From Janthinobacterium sp. GW456P (GTDB taxonomy: Bacteria; Pseudomonadota; Gammaproteobacteria; Burkholderiales; Burkholderiaceae_D): a DNA stretch of 61,722 nucleotides. Each line of letters begins with the position of its first letter. Position 1 is the first letter of the stretch. The position numbers were made by a program, and so were the translations under genes. The stretch spans positions 28,540-90,261 of the forward strand of contig NZ_NEHB01000019.1 of assembly GCF_002127655.1 (NCBI RefSeq), in the 5' to 3' direction. Below the pieces are notes generated by a model. That model was not told the origin of the DNA. It worked only from the letters and a program-made list of their open reading frames with translations, and searched no databases. Positions 18,501 to 26,182 of this stretch are shown piece after piece.

Positions 18501-18645
18501 TGACAAACAGGCGCGGATGCCCCTGTTTAATGGGCGCGGGTAATTGCGCCATCGCGGCAGAGGAAAGCAGGCAAAACATGCCCAGCACGGCATGCGCCAT
18601 TTTCCTCGGCAGGAACGCTACGCCGCCGCAGCGCTGCTGAACCAT
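15538..18645 (-). CDS. secreted heparinase II/III-family polysaccharide lyase with LamG-like domain
   Basis: About 1035 residues. A signal peptide (core AHAVLGMFCLLSSAAMA) is followed by a beta-sandwich LamG/concanavalin-like region (about 70-205) and an alpha/alpha-toroid (about 235-590). The heparinase II/III beta-domain then carries IAENHQHFDQNSFSLNYK and RSIAHNTLLIFD, the family's His-rich catalytic surroundings. It likely cleaves an acidic polysaccharide outside the cytoplasm by beta-elimination; the substrate is unknown. The start is unsure: ATGs exist at 18723, 18645 and 18600. I chose 18645 because it leaves a normal signal-peptide n-region; 18600 has a GAGGA placed slightly too close. 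It is a distant paralogue of the lyase at 47-50 kb. Confidence 0.85.
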   Translation of the reverse strand: MVQQRCGGVAFLPRKMAHAVLGMFCLLSSAAMAQLPAPIKQGHPRLFVNQASFDALKPQLPNLPATFPAAGGSISLELFAGRKDALDSVNQPIFGEFNASRNGFFIRHVDSYDSPAGAAGESIGFQVGFQVNGLAQYLSVARIDLKPDAWSTIQLSWNSQTHKIDLKVNGVVVPTGWRTVDGTGATPPMAWQADGQISRIGMRRNETMRNFRLLDGGGHELWQAPAMDALLNKAWYGFMERVDGRVSTLQTCPLIPPASGVPELCNVATGSRGTIYETAQMLAMAYRLTGNAKYLDGALNYLDKLLVTAPVAGGEWSSGGRVGALGILYDWLFAEMGARAVPDAVGFGTYRELAAQRIKDTIAADTGKGSENLFVSMCGYQPLYITSTSFDCKKKPVYEGWDRSESKPSIANFYISGHPFSAVNNATVGLLAIVDEHPEVLPMIETSYAHYEKGFLAARALISIDGGHHMGFAYGVSSIPERLLLWRSALESTGAAPLLQADWQARLIYPYIYGLRHDGSFPASGDNFTTPLGSTLIGQLALGAVTDTADGVAGKFYREHVVASRGSHEALILERLLWPVQLPAAPLESLELSRHFRTSGQVLMRDSWDYANATLLEFKSTSFIAENHQHFDQNSFSLNYKAPLLLDTGLYEDYGSSHWWNYYTRSIAHNTLLIFDRNERFTRGDNEYSNDGGQWFYAPRQGYPTIEEISPAGPNALDGIVRYENTPQYTYTSGNASKAYASSKLDTANGFVRNVLFLRSPSFWPKPVTVVFDSVRSKQALPATFLLHTANDPVSVAPGVTALGNGQYQLGYQPGQERIATIRNGDGMLTAQTILPLNASVRKVGGAQEGGNGCAQTNLDTGAVAGNGADCRFTVRRRQADGSYLWRNQTPRVSKQQSSTSDVGAWRLEVAAPAAPALNAPEYFLHVLAVADNDGGTGPAAAPGATRLPAAANTEALLLGGQLHALFNRDVAPAARMDWTSPLAGGAILATGLKPGAHYALTSAPAAGGYAWSLAEAADGAGTYLSSDQGVLSIE

Positions 18646-18900
18646 TGTTTTCTGTTGGCGAATTGTTTGACTTTGCACACGGACTCCCGGAATCGGACTG
18701 TTAATAAAAAAATTATATGGCAAATACTGCCATACATTCTTTCAAAAAAGCCAATAACGACCGGCACATGACAAACTATCGCAAGAAAATATAAGGATTA
18801 AGAATTAATACAAGGAATTAATATTTCAAATCAAAAATAAATGATTCCTTCAATACATCCCAATTGCAGCACGCCCAACGTCGGGCATCCCGTCATGCCC
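18646..18900. other. AT-rich region before the lyase gene
   Basis: Apart from the alternative lyase starts (to 18723) this stretch holds no gene. From 18720 to 18850 it is strongly AT-rich and probably carries the lyase promoter. No terminator for the Sel1 gene is obvious. Confidence 0.4.
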
Positions 18901-19392
18901 TCAAGGCTCGGGCGGGCGGTGCCCCATCGCATGCGTGGCCATCTTCAGGTACAGGAATGATAGCTCCTCGCTGTGCGCATAACCCATCAGGCCTTCGGCC
19001 AGGGCCACGGATTTCTGCTGCAGCGCTTCCGGGTAGTCGCGGTCGCAGGCGGCGTCGAGCCAGTAGCGCGCCCTGGCTTCGTCAGTATCGGCCAGCATGT
19101 TCGCCACGATGAACATGGCCGGCGCCACGCCCCGTTGCGCTGCCCGTTCCAGCCAGCGCAGCGCGGCGGCACTGTCCTGCGGCCCGCCCATGCCGTTCTT
19201 GTGCATCAGGCCCAGGTAATACGCGGCGGGTCCGCTGCCCTGCTCCGCCGCCTGTTCGAACAGGATGCGCGCCTGCGGCTGGGTCGCTACTCCCGCGCGC
19301 ATCAGCACCTTGGCCTGGGCCGTGGCGTCGGGCGCCGCCGCTGCCACGGGCGACGCCAGCGCGGCGGCCAGCAGCAAGTTCGCCAGCATCAT
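18901..19392 (-). CDS. exported Sel1-repeat protein
   Basis: A 163-residue protein with a signal peptide (LLLAAALASPVAAA) and two to three Sel1-like TPR repeats: AAYYLGLMHKNGMGGPQDSA, then ALRWLERAAQRGVAPAMFIV, then ARYWLDAACDRDYPEAL. Such repeats mediate protein-protein contacts, here in the periplasm. The start codon overlaps the end of the cpdB-like gene by 4 bases, so the two are co-translated and may act together. No specific partner can be named. Confidence 0.8.
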   Translation of the reverse strand: MMLANLLLAAALASPVAAAAPDATAQAKVLMRAGVATQPQARILFEQAAEQGSGPAAYYLGLMHKNGMGGPQDSAAALRWLERAAQRGVAPAMFIVANMLADTDEARARYWLDAACDRDYPEALQQKSVALAEGLMGYAHSEELSFLYLKMATHAMGHRPPEP

Positions 19393-21422
19393 TTCGACAA
19401 ATCGAGCTGGTACAGCGCAAAGCCCTTGCCCGCGCCGTCATCAAGCTTCAGCTGCGTGACGTTGTCGATGCCGGCCGCTTGCGCCAGTTCGATCACGCCC
19501 GGCGCCGAGTAAAACACCACCGGGCCTTTGGTGGCGGCTTTGGCGAAGGTCCAGCTGCGCGCCGCGCCGTTGTTCGCGCGCGTCAGGTTTTTCTGCTGCG
19601 TGACATACGCGATCAAGAGTTCGCGGTTGTTGTCGGGCGAGGCCACCACCGTCTTGCTGCCGTCGAGGCCAGGGAAATTGCCGCCGCCGCTGGCGCGGTA
19701 GTTATTTGTCGCGATCAAAAATTCCTGGCTGGAGTCCACAGGTTTGCCTTTGTAGCTCAGCGCCTTGATGCGCTGGCCCGGCGGCTGCGTGACGTCGATC
19801 TGGTAGCGCACGTCGGCGCTGGTGATGGCGTCGAAGTTGTAGCTCGGATGGGCCGTGTTGACCAGTTCCTGCGCTTCCAGCTTGTTCGGGTCGATGGTAT
19901 TGAAGCGCCGCGCCGACTGTTCCAGCCAGGCCTTCAGCTCCGCGCCGTTCATCTTCACGCCGTACAGCGCGTTCGGATACAGATACAGGTCGGCCGCGTT
20001 ATTCAACGCCACATTGCCCGCCTTGACGTCCGTGTAGTCGGACACGCCGGCCGAGCCGCTCTTGAACGGCGACGACATCGACAGCACGGGCAAGTGCGCG
20101 TACTGCGGCAGGTTCGCCTTCACGTACGCGGCCAGGTAACTCGATTGCGCCTGGTTCACGACTTCGATGGCGCTGACGTCGCCCACGTCGGCGAAATACG
20201 TCGACATGCGGAAATCCGTGGCGCCGACCGGTGTCTGCACGTAGGCGATCGTCGCCGCGTGTTCCTCGGCCACCAGCTTCGCGATGGCAGGATCGGCTTG
20301 TACGTAGCTTTTATCCGCGTTCTGGATGCCGCGCGCCTCCACCGTCGTGGCGCGCTTGTCGACCACCCACTGCTTGCCGTCGTGGCGCAGGCGCAGGCCG
20401 ATCACGCCCAGGTGCTTGCCCCACAAATTGGCCATCACCGTGGGCACGCCGTTGACCAGGCCCTTGACCTTGTCGACGCCGGGCAAATTAAACTGCGGCA
20501 CCGTGCTGACGGCGTTCGGGAACAGCTGGTGCGAGTGGCCGATCAGCATGGCGTCCACGCCCGGCACCTGCGACAGGTAGTAATTACCGTTTTCCATGGT
20601 CGGCGAATACGGGCTGTCATCGAGTCCGCCGTGCGAAATGGCCACCACCAGTTCGGCGCCTTTCGCGCGCATCTCGGGGATGAATTTTTCCGCCGTCTCG
20701 CGCACGCCCTGCGTGTAGACGCGCCCTTCCAGCCAGCGCTTGTCCCAGGCCATGATGGTGGGCGGCGCAAAGCTGATGATGCCGACCTTCACGCTGCTGG
20801 TCACCGGTTTTCCATCGGGACCGGTGGCCGTGATCTGCTTGTCAAGGATGTGGTACGGCGCAAACAGGGGCTTGCCCGTCCTGGCGCTGTAGACGTTGGC
20901 CAGCACCTGCGGGAACGCGGGACCGGCGCAGCGCGGTTTGCCCGCATCGACGCTGTCGACGTCGAACTGGTTGCCCGTCACCTGACTCAAAAACGCCAGG
21001 CCGTAGTTGAATTCATGGTTGCCGATGCCGCCGCCGTCCACTTTCAGCAAATTCATGGCCTTATAGATGGCCAGGGTCTGGTCGCAGGCCAGCGGTTTGA
21101 CAAGGGCCTGGTAGTCGGCCAGCGCCGTGCCCTGGATGGTGTCGCCGTTGTCGAGCAGCAGATTGTTCGGGAATTGCGCGCGCGCCTGGGCGATCAGCGT
21201 CGCCGTGCGTTCCAGGCCAATCGACGGTTCCGCCTGCAGCTTGTAGTAGTCATAACTGAGCACATTCGCGTGCAAGTCCGTCGTCTCCAGCAAGGCCAGG
21301 GTGGCGCTGCTGCCGGCCGGCGCGGCGGCCAGCGGGTGCACGGGTCCGGTGGTGGCGGGCGGCAAGGCGCCGCAGCCGGCCAGCAGCAGCGGTAACAGGG
21401 CGAGACGAGGAAGTGAACGCAT
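19389..21422 (-). CDS. cpdB: 2',3'-cyclic-nucleotide 2'-phosphodiesterase/3'-nucleotidase, CpdB-like lipoprotein
   Basis: A 677-residue two-domain enzyme that hydrolyses 2',3'-cyclic nucleotides and 3'-nucleotides to nucleosides outside the cytoplasm. The calcineurin-like metal site is seen in LLETTDLHANVLSYDYYK, LLDNGDTIQGT, GIGNHEFNYGL and MLIGHSHQLFPN. The 5'-nucleotidase C-terminal domain follows (residues about 360-640, with YASGGGNFPG-like RASGGGNFPGL). The N-terminus MRSLPRLALLPLLLAGC is a lipoprotein signal, whereas E. coli CpdB is soluble in the periplasm. The ATG at 21422 has AGGAAA upstream; the frame to 21593 is extra. Confidence 0.92.
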   Translation of the reverse strand: MRSLPRLALLPLLLAGCGALPPATTGPVHPLAAAPAGSSATLALLETTDLHANVLSYDYYKLQAEPSIGLERTATLIAQARAQFPNNLLLDNGDTIQGTALADYQALVKPLACDQTLAIYKAMNLLKVDGGGIGNHEFNYGLAFLSQVTGNQFDVDSVDAGKPRCAGPAFPQVLANVYSARTGKPLFAPYHILDKQITATGPDGKPVTSSVKVGIISFAPPTIMAWDKRWLEGRVYTQGVRETAEKFIPEMRAKGAELVVAISHGGLDDSPYSPTMENGNYYLSQVPGVDAMLIGHSHQLFPNAVSTVPQFNLPGVDKVKGLVNGVPTVMANLWGKHLGVIGLRLRHDGKQWVVDKRATTVEARGIQNADKSYVQADPAIAKLVAEEHAATIAYVQTPVGATDFRMSTYFADVGDVSAIEVVNQAQSSYLAAYVKANLPQYAHLPVLSMSSPFKSGSAGVSDYTDVKAGNVALNNAADLYLYPNALYGVKMNGAELKAWLEQSARRFNTIDPNKLEAQELVNTAHPSYNFDAITSADVRYQIDVTQPPGQRIKALSYKGKPVDSSQEFLIATNNYRASGGGNFPGLDGSKTVVASPDNNRELLIAYVTQQKNLTRANNGAARSWTFAKAATKGPVVFYSAPGVIELAQAAGIDNVTQLKLDDGAGKGFALYQLDLSK

Positions 21423-21583
21423 GGGGGTTTTCCTGTGGAAAGACAATATCGCCAGCATCATACGCAGCACGCTGGCCATCATCAAGGCAAAAATATTGTC
21501 GCAAATACAGCAAAACAGCGCATTTATTGCTCTCGGCGGCGGCGATTCGGCGCTGCCGGCATCAGAAACGCGCCGCGCTCGCG

Positions 21584-21589
21584 TATAAT
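21584..21589 (+). promoter_or_regulatory. -10 box of the prfB promoter
   Basis: A perfect TATAAT 37 bases ahead of the prfB ATG. No strong -35 element is visible at the right spacing. The divergent cpdB-like gene begins 162 bases away. Confidence 0.6.
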
Positions 21590-21625
21590 TCAAGGTTTGA
21601 TTTCACCATAGAAGACCAGAACATT

Positions 21626-22730
21626 ATGGAAGCCGAACGCATCAATATCATCTCCGCCCTGCTCAACGACCTGACGGTCCGCGAAGCCGAACTTCGGAGG
21701 TATCTTTGACTTCACTGTCAAGTCGGAGAAACTAGAGCAAGTCAACGAAGAGCTGGAAGATCCCACCGTCTGGAACGATCCCAAGCGCGCCCAGGACCTC
21801 GGTAAAGAGAAGAAGGCGCTGGAAGCCATCGTCTTTACCCTGGCCAAGGCCGATGCCGACCTGCGCGACACCCGCGACCTGTTCGACATGGCCCGCGAAG
21901 AAGGCGACGACGAAACGCTCGAAGCGATCGAGCAGGACGTGCAGGAAATCCGCAAGGTCATCGAAAGCATGGAATTCCGCCGGATGTTCAATAATCCGAT
22001 GGACCCGAACAACTGCTTCATCGACATCCAGGCCGGTGCCGGCGGCACGGAAGCCCAGGACTGGGCCTCGATGCTGCTGCGCCAGTACCTGCGCTATTGC
22101 GAGCGCAAGGGTTTTAAAGTTGAAATCCTCGAGCAGTCCGACGGCGAGGTGGCCGGCATCAAGACGGCCACGCTGAAGGTCGAGGGCGACCACGCCTACG
22201 GCTTCCTGCGCACGGAAACGGGCGTGCACCGCCTGGTGCGCAAGTCGCCATTCGACTCGGCCAACGGCCGCCACACGTCGTTTACGTCGCTGTTCGTGTA
22301 TCCGGAAGTCGACGATTCGATCGAGATCGACGTCAACCCTGCCGATATCCGCGTCGATACCTACCGCGCGTCGGGCGCCGGTGGTCAGCACATCAACAAG
22401 ACCGACTCCGCCGTCCGCATGACCCATGCGCCGACCGGCATCGTGGTGCAGTGCCAGAATGACCGTTCGCAGCACCGCAACCGCGCCGAAGCGATGGAAA
22501 TGCTGAAAGCGAAGCTGTACGAGCATGAGCTGCGCAAGCGCATGAGCGAACAGCAAAAGCTGGAAGACTCGAAGACGGACGTGGGCTGGGGTCACCAGAT
22601 CCGCTCATACGTGCTGGACCAGTCCCGCATCAAGGACTTGCGCACCGGCTTCGAGACGGGCAATACCAAGGGCGTGCTCGATGGCGACATCGACGACTTC
22701 ATCTCCGCCTCGCTCAAGCAAGGCGTATAA
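21626..22730 (+). CDS. prfB: peptide chain release factor 2 with programmed +1 frameshift
   Basis: RF2 releases proteins at UGA and UAA codons. The gene is read in two frames: 27 codons from 21626 to 21706, then an in-frame TGA at 21707-21709. A +1 slip at CTT TGA C skips T21707 and continues from 21708. The internal Shine-Dalgarno-like CGGAGG immediately before TAT CTT TGA is the classic stimulator, so the break is regulation and not an error: low RF2 favours frameshifting. The joined protein is 367 residues. The codon-recognition motif SPF is at about 207-209 and the catalytic GGQ at about 252-254, both within 2 residues of E. coli RF2. It is followed after 2 bases by the HAD-LysS frame. 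Confidence 0.97.
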
Positions 22731-22732
22731 GG

Positions 22733-24976
22733 ATGAACGCATCCGCTCCAGCGCAGCGCGCCTTCCTGTTCGACATGGATGGCACGATCGTCGACAACAT
22801 GGCCTTCCACACGACATCGTGGCTGGCGTTCTTTGAACGCCAGGGCCATGCGCTGGACGCGGACGCCTTTTTCCGCGACACCGCGGGACGGCAGGGCCGC
22901 GAAATCATCGCCAAGTACCTGGGCGAGGATGCCGACCACGTCACCCTGCTGGCTGAAAAGGAAATCGTCTACCGCGAACTGTATGGCCCGCACCTGGCGA
23001 CAGTGGCCGGGTTCGACCGGCTGATCGCCAGCGCGCGCCAGCATGGCGTCGGGCTGGTGGTCGGCACGGCCGCGCCAAACGAGAATATCGCGTTCACGCT
23101 CGACGGCCTGGACCTGCGTCACCGCTTCGACGCCATCGTCGGCGCCGCCGACGTGGAACGGGGCAAGCCGCACCCGGACGTTTTTCTGAAAGGCGCGCTG
23201 CTGGCCGGCGCGCTGCCGCAAGACTGCATCGTCTTCGAAGACGCGCCCCTGGGCGTGGAAGCGGCGCGCCGTGCCGGCATGCGCGTCGTGGTACTCACCA
23301 CCACCCTGCCGGCCGAGGCCTTTGCCGATTTCGACAACATCATTGCCATCGTGCCGGATTTTTCCGCGCTCGACGTCGACGCACTGTTTGCCAGCGTGGC
23401 GCCTGCGCTGGCGCCACATCATCAATCATCACCAACGAAGAACACCATGACTACGGAACTCCAAGAACAAGCCGCCGCCCCCGATGAAAACAAGATCATC
23501 GCCGAGCGCCGCGTCAAGCTGGCCGCACTGCGCGAACAAGGCGTCGCCTTCCCGAACGATTTCCGCCCCGAACACAAGGCGGCCGATCTGCACGCGCAAT
23601 ACGGCGGCAAGACGCGCGAAGAGCTGGAAGCCGAACCTGTCACCGTGGTGCTGGCCGGCCGCATGATGCTCAAGCGCGAAGCGGGCAAGAAAGCCGCCTT
23701 CGCCACCCTGCAGGACGCGTCCGGCCCGAAAGCCGACGGCCGCATCCAGATCTACGCCACCTTGGACCTCACCGGCGAAGCGGCCATGGCCGCCCTGCAC
23801 CACTATGACCTGGGCGATATCCTGGGCGTGCAAGGCACCTTGTTCAAGACCAAGACGGACGAACTGACCATCAAGGTCACCGAACTGCGCCTGATCACCA
23901 AGTCGCTGCGCCCGCTGCCGGACAAATTCCACGGCCTGGCCGACCAGGAAACGAAGTACCGCCAGCGCTACGTCGACCTGATCATGAACGAAGAGACGCG
24001 CCGCACCTTCAAGGCCCGTACCGCCGCCATCTCGTCGATCCGCCGCTTCATGGAAAAGAACGAGTTCATGGAAGTGGAAACGCCGATGCTGCACACGATT
24101 CCCGGCGGCGCGGCGGCCAAGCCCTTCATCACGCACCACAATGCGCTCGACATGCAGATGTTCCTGCGCATCGCGCCCGAGCTGTACCTGAAGCGCCTGG
24201 TCGTGGGCGGCTTCGACCGCGTGTTCGAGATCAACCGCAACTTCCGCAACGAAGGCGTGTCGATCCGTCACAACCCTGAATTCACGATGATGGAATTCTA
24301 CGCGGCCTACACCGACTACAAATGGCTGATGGATTTCACGGAAGCCGTCATCCGCCAGGCCGCCATCGACGCGCACGGCACCGCCACCCTGACCTACGGC
24401 GGCCGCGAACTCGATTTGGCAAAACCGTTCCACCGCCTGACCATCGTCGAAGCGATCAACAAGTACGCGCCCGGCTATACGACCGAGCAGTTGAACGATG
24501 CGGACTTCATCAAGGAAGAACTGAAGAAGTTCGGCGTCAAGCCCTTCGCCACGGCCGGCCTGGGCGCGCTGCAACTGGCGCTGTTCGAAGAGACGGCGGA
24601 AGCGCAGCTGTGGGAACCGACCTATATCATCGACTATCCGGTCGAAGTGTCGCCGCTGGCGCGCGCCTCCGACACAGTGGCCGGCATCACCGAACGTTTT
24701 GAATTGTTCATGGTGGGCCGCGAGATCGCCAACGGCTTCTCCGAGTTGAACGATGCGGAAGACCAGTCGGCCCGCTTCCTGGCGCAAGTGGCCGCCAAGG
24801 ACGCCGGCGACGAAGAGGCGATGTTCTACGACGCCGACTACATCCGAGCACTGGAATACGGCATGCCGCCAGCCGGCGGCTGCGGCATCGGCATCGACCG
24901 CCTGATGATGATCATCACGGATTCGCCGAACATCCGCGACGTCCTGCTGTTCCCGCATTTGCGCCGCGAAGAATGA
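22733..24976 (+). CDS. HAD-superfamily phosphatase open in frame with lysyl-tRNA synthetase
   Basis: A single 747-codon frame without a stop. Residues 1 to about 225 are a beta-phosphoglucomutase-like HAD phosphatase: [12 protein letters not shown] (nucleophile Asp), [10 protein letters not shown] (motif II), GKPHPDVFL (Lys) and [17 protein letters not shown] (acidic motif IV). A linker of about 13 residues ([13 protein letters not shown]) then runs directly into Met239, the normal LysS start. Either a real fusion protein is made, or the HAD reading simply continues into lysS while LysS is also started internally. AAGG abuts the ATG at 22733, 2 bases after prfB. The phosphatase substrate is unknown. 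A single-base sequencing error that removed the HAD stop is possible. Confidence 0.8.
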   Translation: MNASAPAQRAFLFDMDGTIVDNMAFHTTSWLAFFERQGHALDADAFFRDTAGRQGREIIAKYLGEDADHVTLLAEKEIVYRELYGPHLATVAGFDRLIASARQHGVGLVVGTAAPNENIAFTLDGLDLRHRFDAIVGAADVERGKPHPDVFLKGALLAGALPQDCIVFEDAPLGVEAARRAGMRVVVLTTTLPAEAFADFDNIIAIVPDFSALDVDALFASVAPALAPHHQSSPTKNTMTTELQEQAAAPDENKIIAERRVKLAALREQGVAFPNDFRPEHKAADLHAQYGGKTREELEAEPVTVVLAGRMMLKREAGKKAAFATLQDASGPKADGRIQIYATLDLTGEAAMAALHHYDLGDILGVQGTLFKTKTDELTIKVTELRLITKSLRPLPDKFHGLADQETKYRQRYVDLIMNEETRRTFKARTAAISSIRRFMEKNEFMEVETPMLHTIPGGAAAKPFITHHNALDMQMFLRIAPELYLKRLVVGGFDRVFEINRNFRNEGVSIRHNPEFTMMEFYAAYTDYKWLMDFTEAVIRQAAIDAHGTATLTYGGRELDLAKPFHRLTIVEAINKYAPGYTTEQLNDADFIKEELKKFGVKPFATAGLGALQLALFEETAEAQLWEPTYIIDYPVEVSPLARASDTVAGITERFELFMVGREIANGFSELNDAEDQSARFLAQVAAKDAGDEEAMFYDADYIRALEYGMPPAGGCGIGIDRLMMIITDSPNIRDVLLFPHLRREE
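23447..24976 (+). CDS. lysS: lysyl-tRNA synthetase, class II (internal start within the fused frame)
   Basis: From Met239 of the long frame, 509 residues match bacterial LysS from end to end: the N-terminal tRNA-binding OB domain ([15 protein letters not shown]), motif 2 [20 protein letters not shown], and motif 3 [12 protein letters not shown]. The protein is full length compared with E. coli LysS (505), so the HAD part is additional. The ribosome site before 23447 is weak (GAAGAA). prfB followed by lysS is a classic bacterial order; here the HAD gene is inserted between them. Confidence 0.93.
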   Translation: MTTELQEQAAAPDENKIIAERRVKLAALREQGVAFPNDFRPEHKAADLHAQYGGKTREELEAEPVTVVLAGRMMLKREAGKKAAFATLQDASGPKADGRIQIYATLDLTGEAAMAALHHYDLGDILGVQGTLFKTKTDELTIKVTELRLITKSLRPLPDKFHGLADQETKYRQRYVDLIMNEETRRTFKARTAAISSIRRFMEKNEFMEVETPMLHTIPGGAAAKPFITHHNALDMQMFLRIAPELYLKRLVVGGFDRVFEINRNFRNEGVSIRHNPEFTMMEFYAAYTDYKWLMDFTEAVIRQAAIDAHGTATLTYGGRELDLAKPFHRLTIVEAINKYAPGYTTEQLNDADFIKEELKKFGVKPFATAGLGALQLALFEETAEAQLWEPTYIIDYPVEVSPLARASDTVAGITERFELFMVGREIANGFSELNDAEDQSARFLAQVAAKDAGDEEAMFYDADYIRALEYGMPPAGGCGIGIDRLMMIITDSPNIRDVLLFPHLRREE

Positions 24977-24982
24977 TGAACA

Positions 24983-25092
24983 CCTGAAAAATCTACTGCG
25001 CGTCGCGATTTGCGGCCTGCGATGCTCACTGTGCCCCAGCACAGTTGCGCTTCTTAGCCGCAACTCCCATCCGCTCGCTACGATTTTTCAGG
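24983..25092. repeat. large imperfect palindrome (REP/BIME-like) after lysS
   Basis: Outer arms CCTGAAAAATC (24983-24993) and GATTTTTCAGG (25082-25092) are perfect inverses. Inside, TTGCGGC pairs with GCCGCAA and ACTGTGC with GCACAGT around a CCCA centre. The whole 110-base unit could fold into one long hairpin. It looks like a dispersed extragenic element rather than a terminator, because it has no U-run. Confidence 0.65.
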
Positions 25093-25110
25093 CGTTCGAT
25101 GCTTCAAGGC

Positions 25111-25150
25111 AAAAAATAGCCGCCTGATTTTTTTAATCAGGCGGCTTTTT
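25111..25150. terminator. bidirectional terminator between lysS and the minus-strand operon
   Basis: A perfect 11-base stem GCCGCCTGATT / AATCAGGCGGC (25119-25129, 25135-25145) has T5 on the right and A6 on the left. It can therefore stop lysS transcription and also the converging catabolic operon. Confidence 0.92.
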
Positions 25151-25168
25151 CACTTGTGCGGCCAGCCG

Positions 25169-26170
25169 TCAGCCGGCCAGGGTCACGCGCTGGTGGCTGC
25201 GGCTGGCCTGCTGCGCCGCCAGCGCCGTCGCCAGCGCGCGCATGCCGTCATCGCCCGTGGCGGCCGGCTGACCTTCGCCACGCATGGCAAGCTGGAAGGC
25301 GCGCACCGAGCGCACGTACAGGTTCTCGTGTTCGACGGGGATGTCGACACTGCCGCCGTCGCGCGTCAGGCTGATGCTGCCGACGGGGCGCTGCGTCATC
25401 ACGCCGGTGGCGAAAATCGTGCCCTTGCTGCCGATGATTTCCACGCCGGACAGCGAATACGGCGCGTTGAACGCATCGTGCACCTGCACCAGCGTGCCGT
25501 TGTCGAACTCGATGACGGCCATCAGGCCCTCTTCCAGCCCCGCCACCGTCATGCCGCCGCTGGTGGCGCAGGCGGTGACGTGGCACGGCTCCGAGTCGAG
25601 CAGGAAGCGCAGGGTGTCGACGTCGTGCACGAACATGTCGAGCGTGACGCCGCCCGACTCCGGCGCGTCCAGGCGCCAGCCGCGCAGGTGCTGCGGCAGG
25701 TTGTTCGCGTGCAGCACGCGGCAGTACAGGGGCTGGCCAATTTCGCCCGCGCGTATCAGCTCGCGCACCTTGGCGTGGCTGGCGGCGTTGCGCAGGTGGT
25801 GGTTAATCCCCAGCACCACGCCCGCTTCGGCGCAGCCGTCGATCATGCGGCGGGCGTCCTCCAGGTTCAGCGCCAGCGGCTTTTCGCACAGCACGTGCTT
25901 GCCGGCGCGCGCCGCCTGCAAGGTCTGCGCTATGTGCCATTCGTTGGTGGTGCTGATGTACACGGCGTCCGCGCCCGGATGGGCCAGCGCCGCATCGAGG
26001 TCGGTATAACTGGCGGCGATGCCGAATTGCTCCGCAAAGGCGGCGCCGCGCGCGGCGTCCCGGCTGACCACGGCCAGCACCTCGGCGTCGCCCTGCTGGC
26101 GGATCGCATCGACCATCCATTCGCGCGCCACGGTGCTGGCGCCGACCAAAATCCATCCGGTTTTCTTCAT
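25169..26170 (-). CDS. Gfo/Idh/MocA-family NAD(P)-dependent oxidoreductase
   Basis: A 333-residue sugar or sugar-acid dehydrogenase-like enzyme. The Rossmann part starts WILVGASTVAREWM (a changed GxGxxG with Ala/Ser). The family motif AGKHVLCEKPLAL supplies the catalytic Lys, and DMFVHDVDTLRFLL the substrate-side Asp/His. It is the last gene of the minus-strand catabolic block, 12 bases after the porin gene, and ends beside a terminator. From context it probably oxidises or isomerises a sugar acid related to 2-ketogluconate; this is inference. GGAGA precedes the ATG. Confidence 0.88.
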   Translation of the reverse strand: MKKTGWILVGASTVAREWMVDAIRQQGDAEVLAVVSRDAARGAAFAEQFGIAASYTDLDAALAHPGADAVYISTTNEWHIAQTLQAARAGKHVLCEKPLALNLEDARRMIDGCAEAGVVLGINHHLRNAASHAKVRELIRAGEIGQPLYCRVLHANNLPQHLRGWRLDAPESGGVTLDMFVHDVDTLRFLLDSEPCHVTACATSGGMTVAGLEEGLMAVIEFDNGTLVQVHDAFNAPYSLSGVEIIGSKGTIFATGVMTQRPVGSISLTRDGGSVDIPVEHENLYVRSVRAFQLAMRGEGQPAATGDDGMRALATALAAQQASRSHQRVTLAG

Positions 26171-26182
26171 TCGATTCTCCCC

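Noticed and set aside
21413..21709. prfB broken by a stop codon (pseudogene)
   Set aside because: The TGA lies in the exact conserved frameshift context, so the gene is intact.
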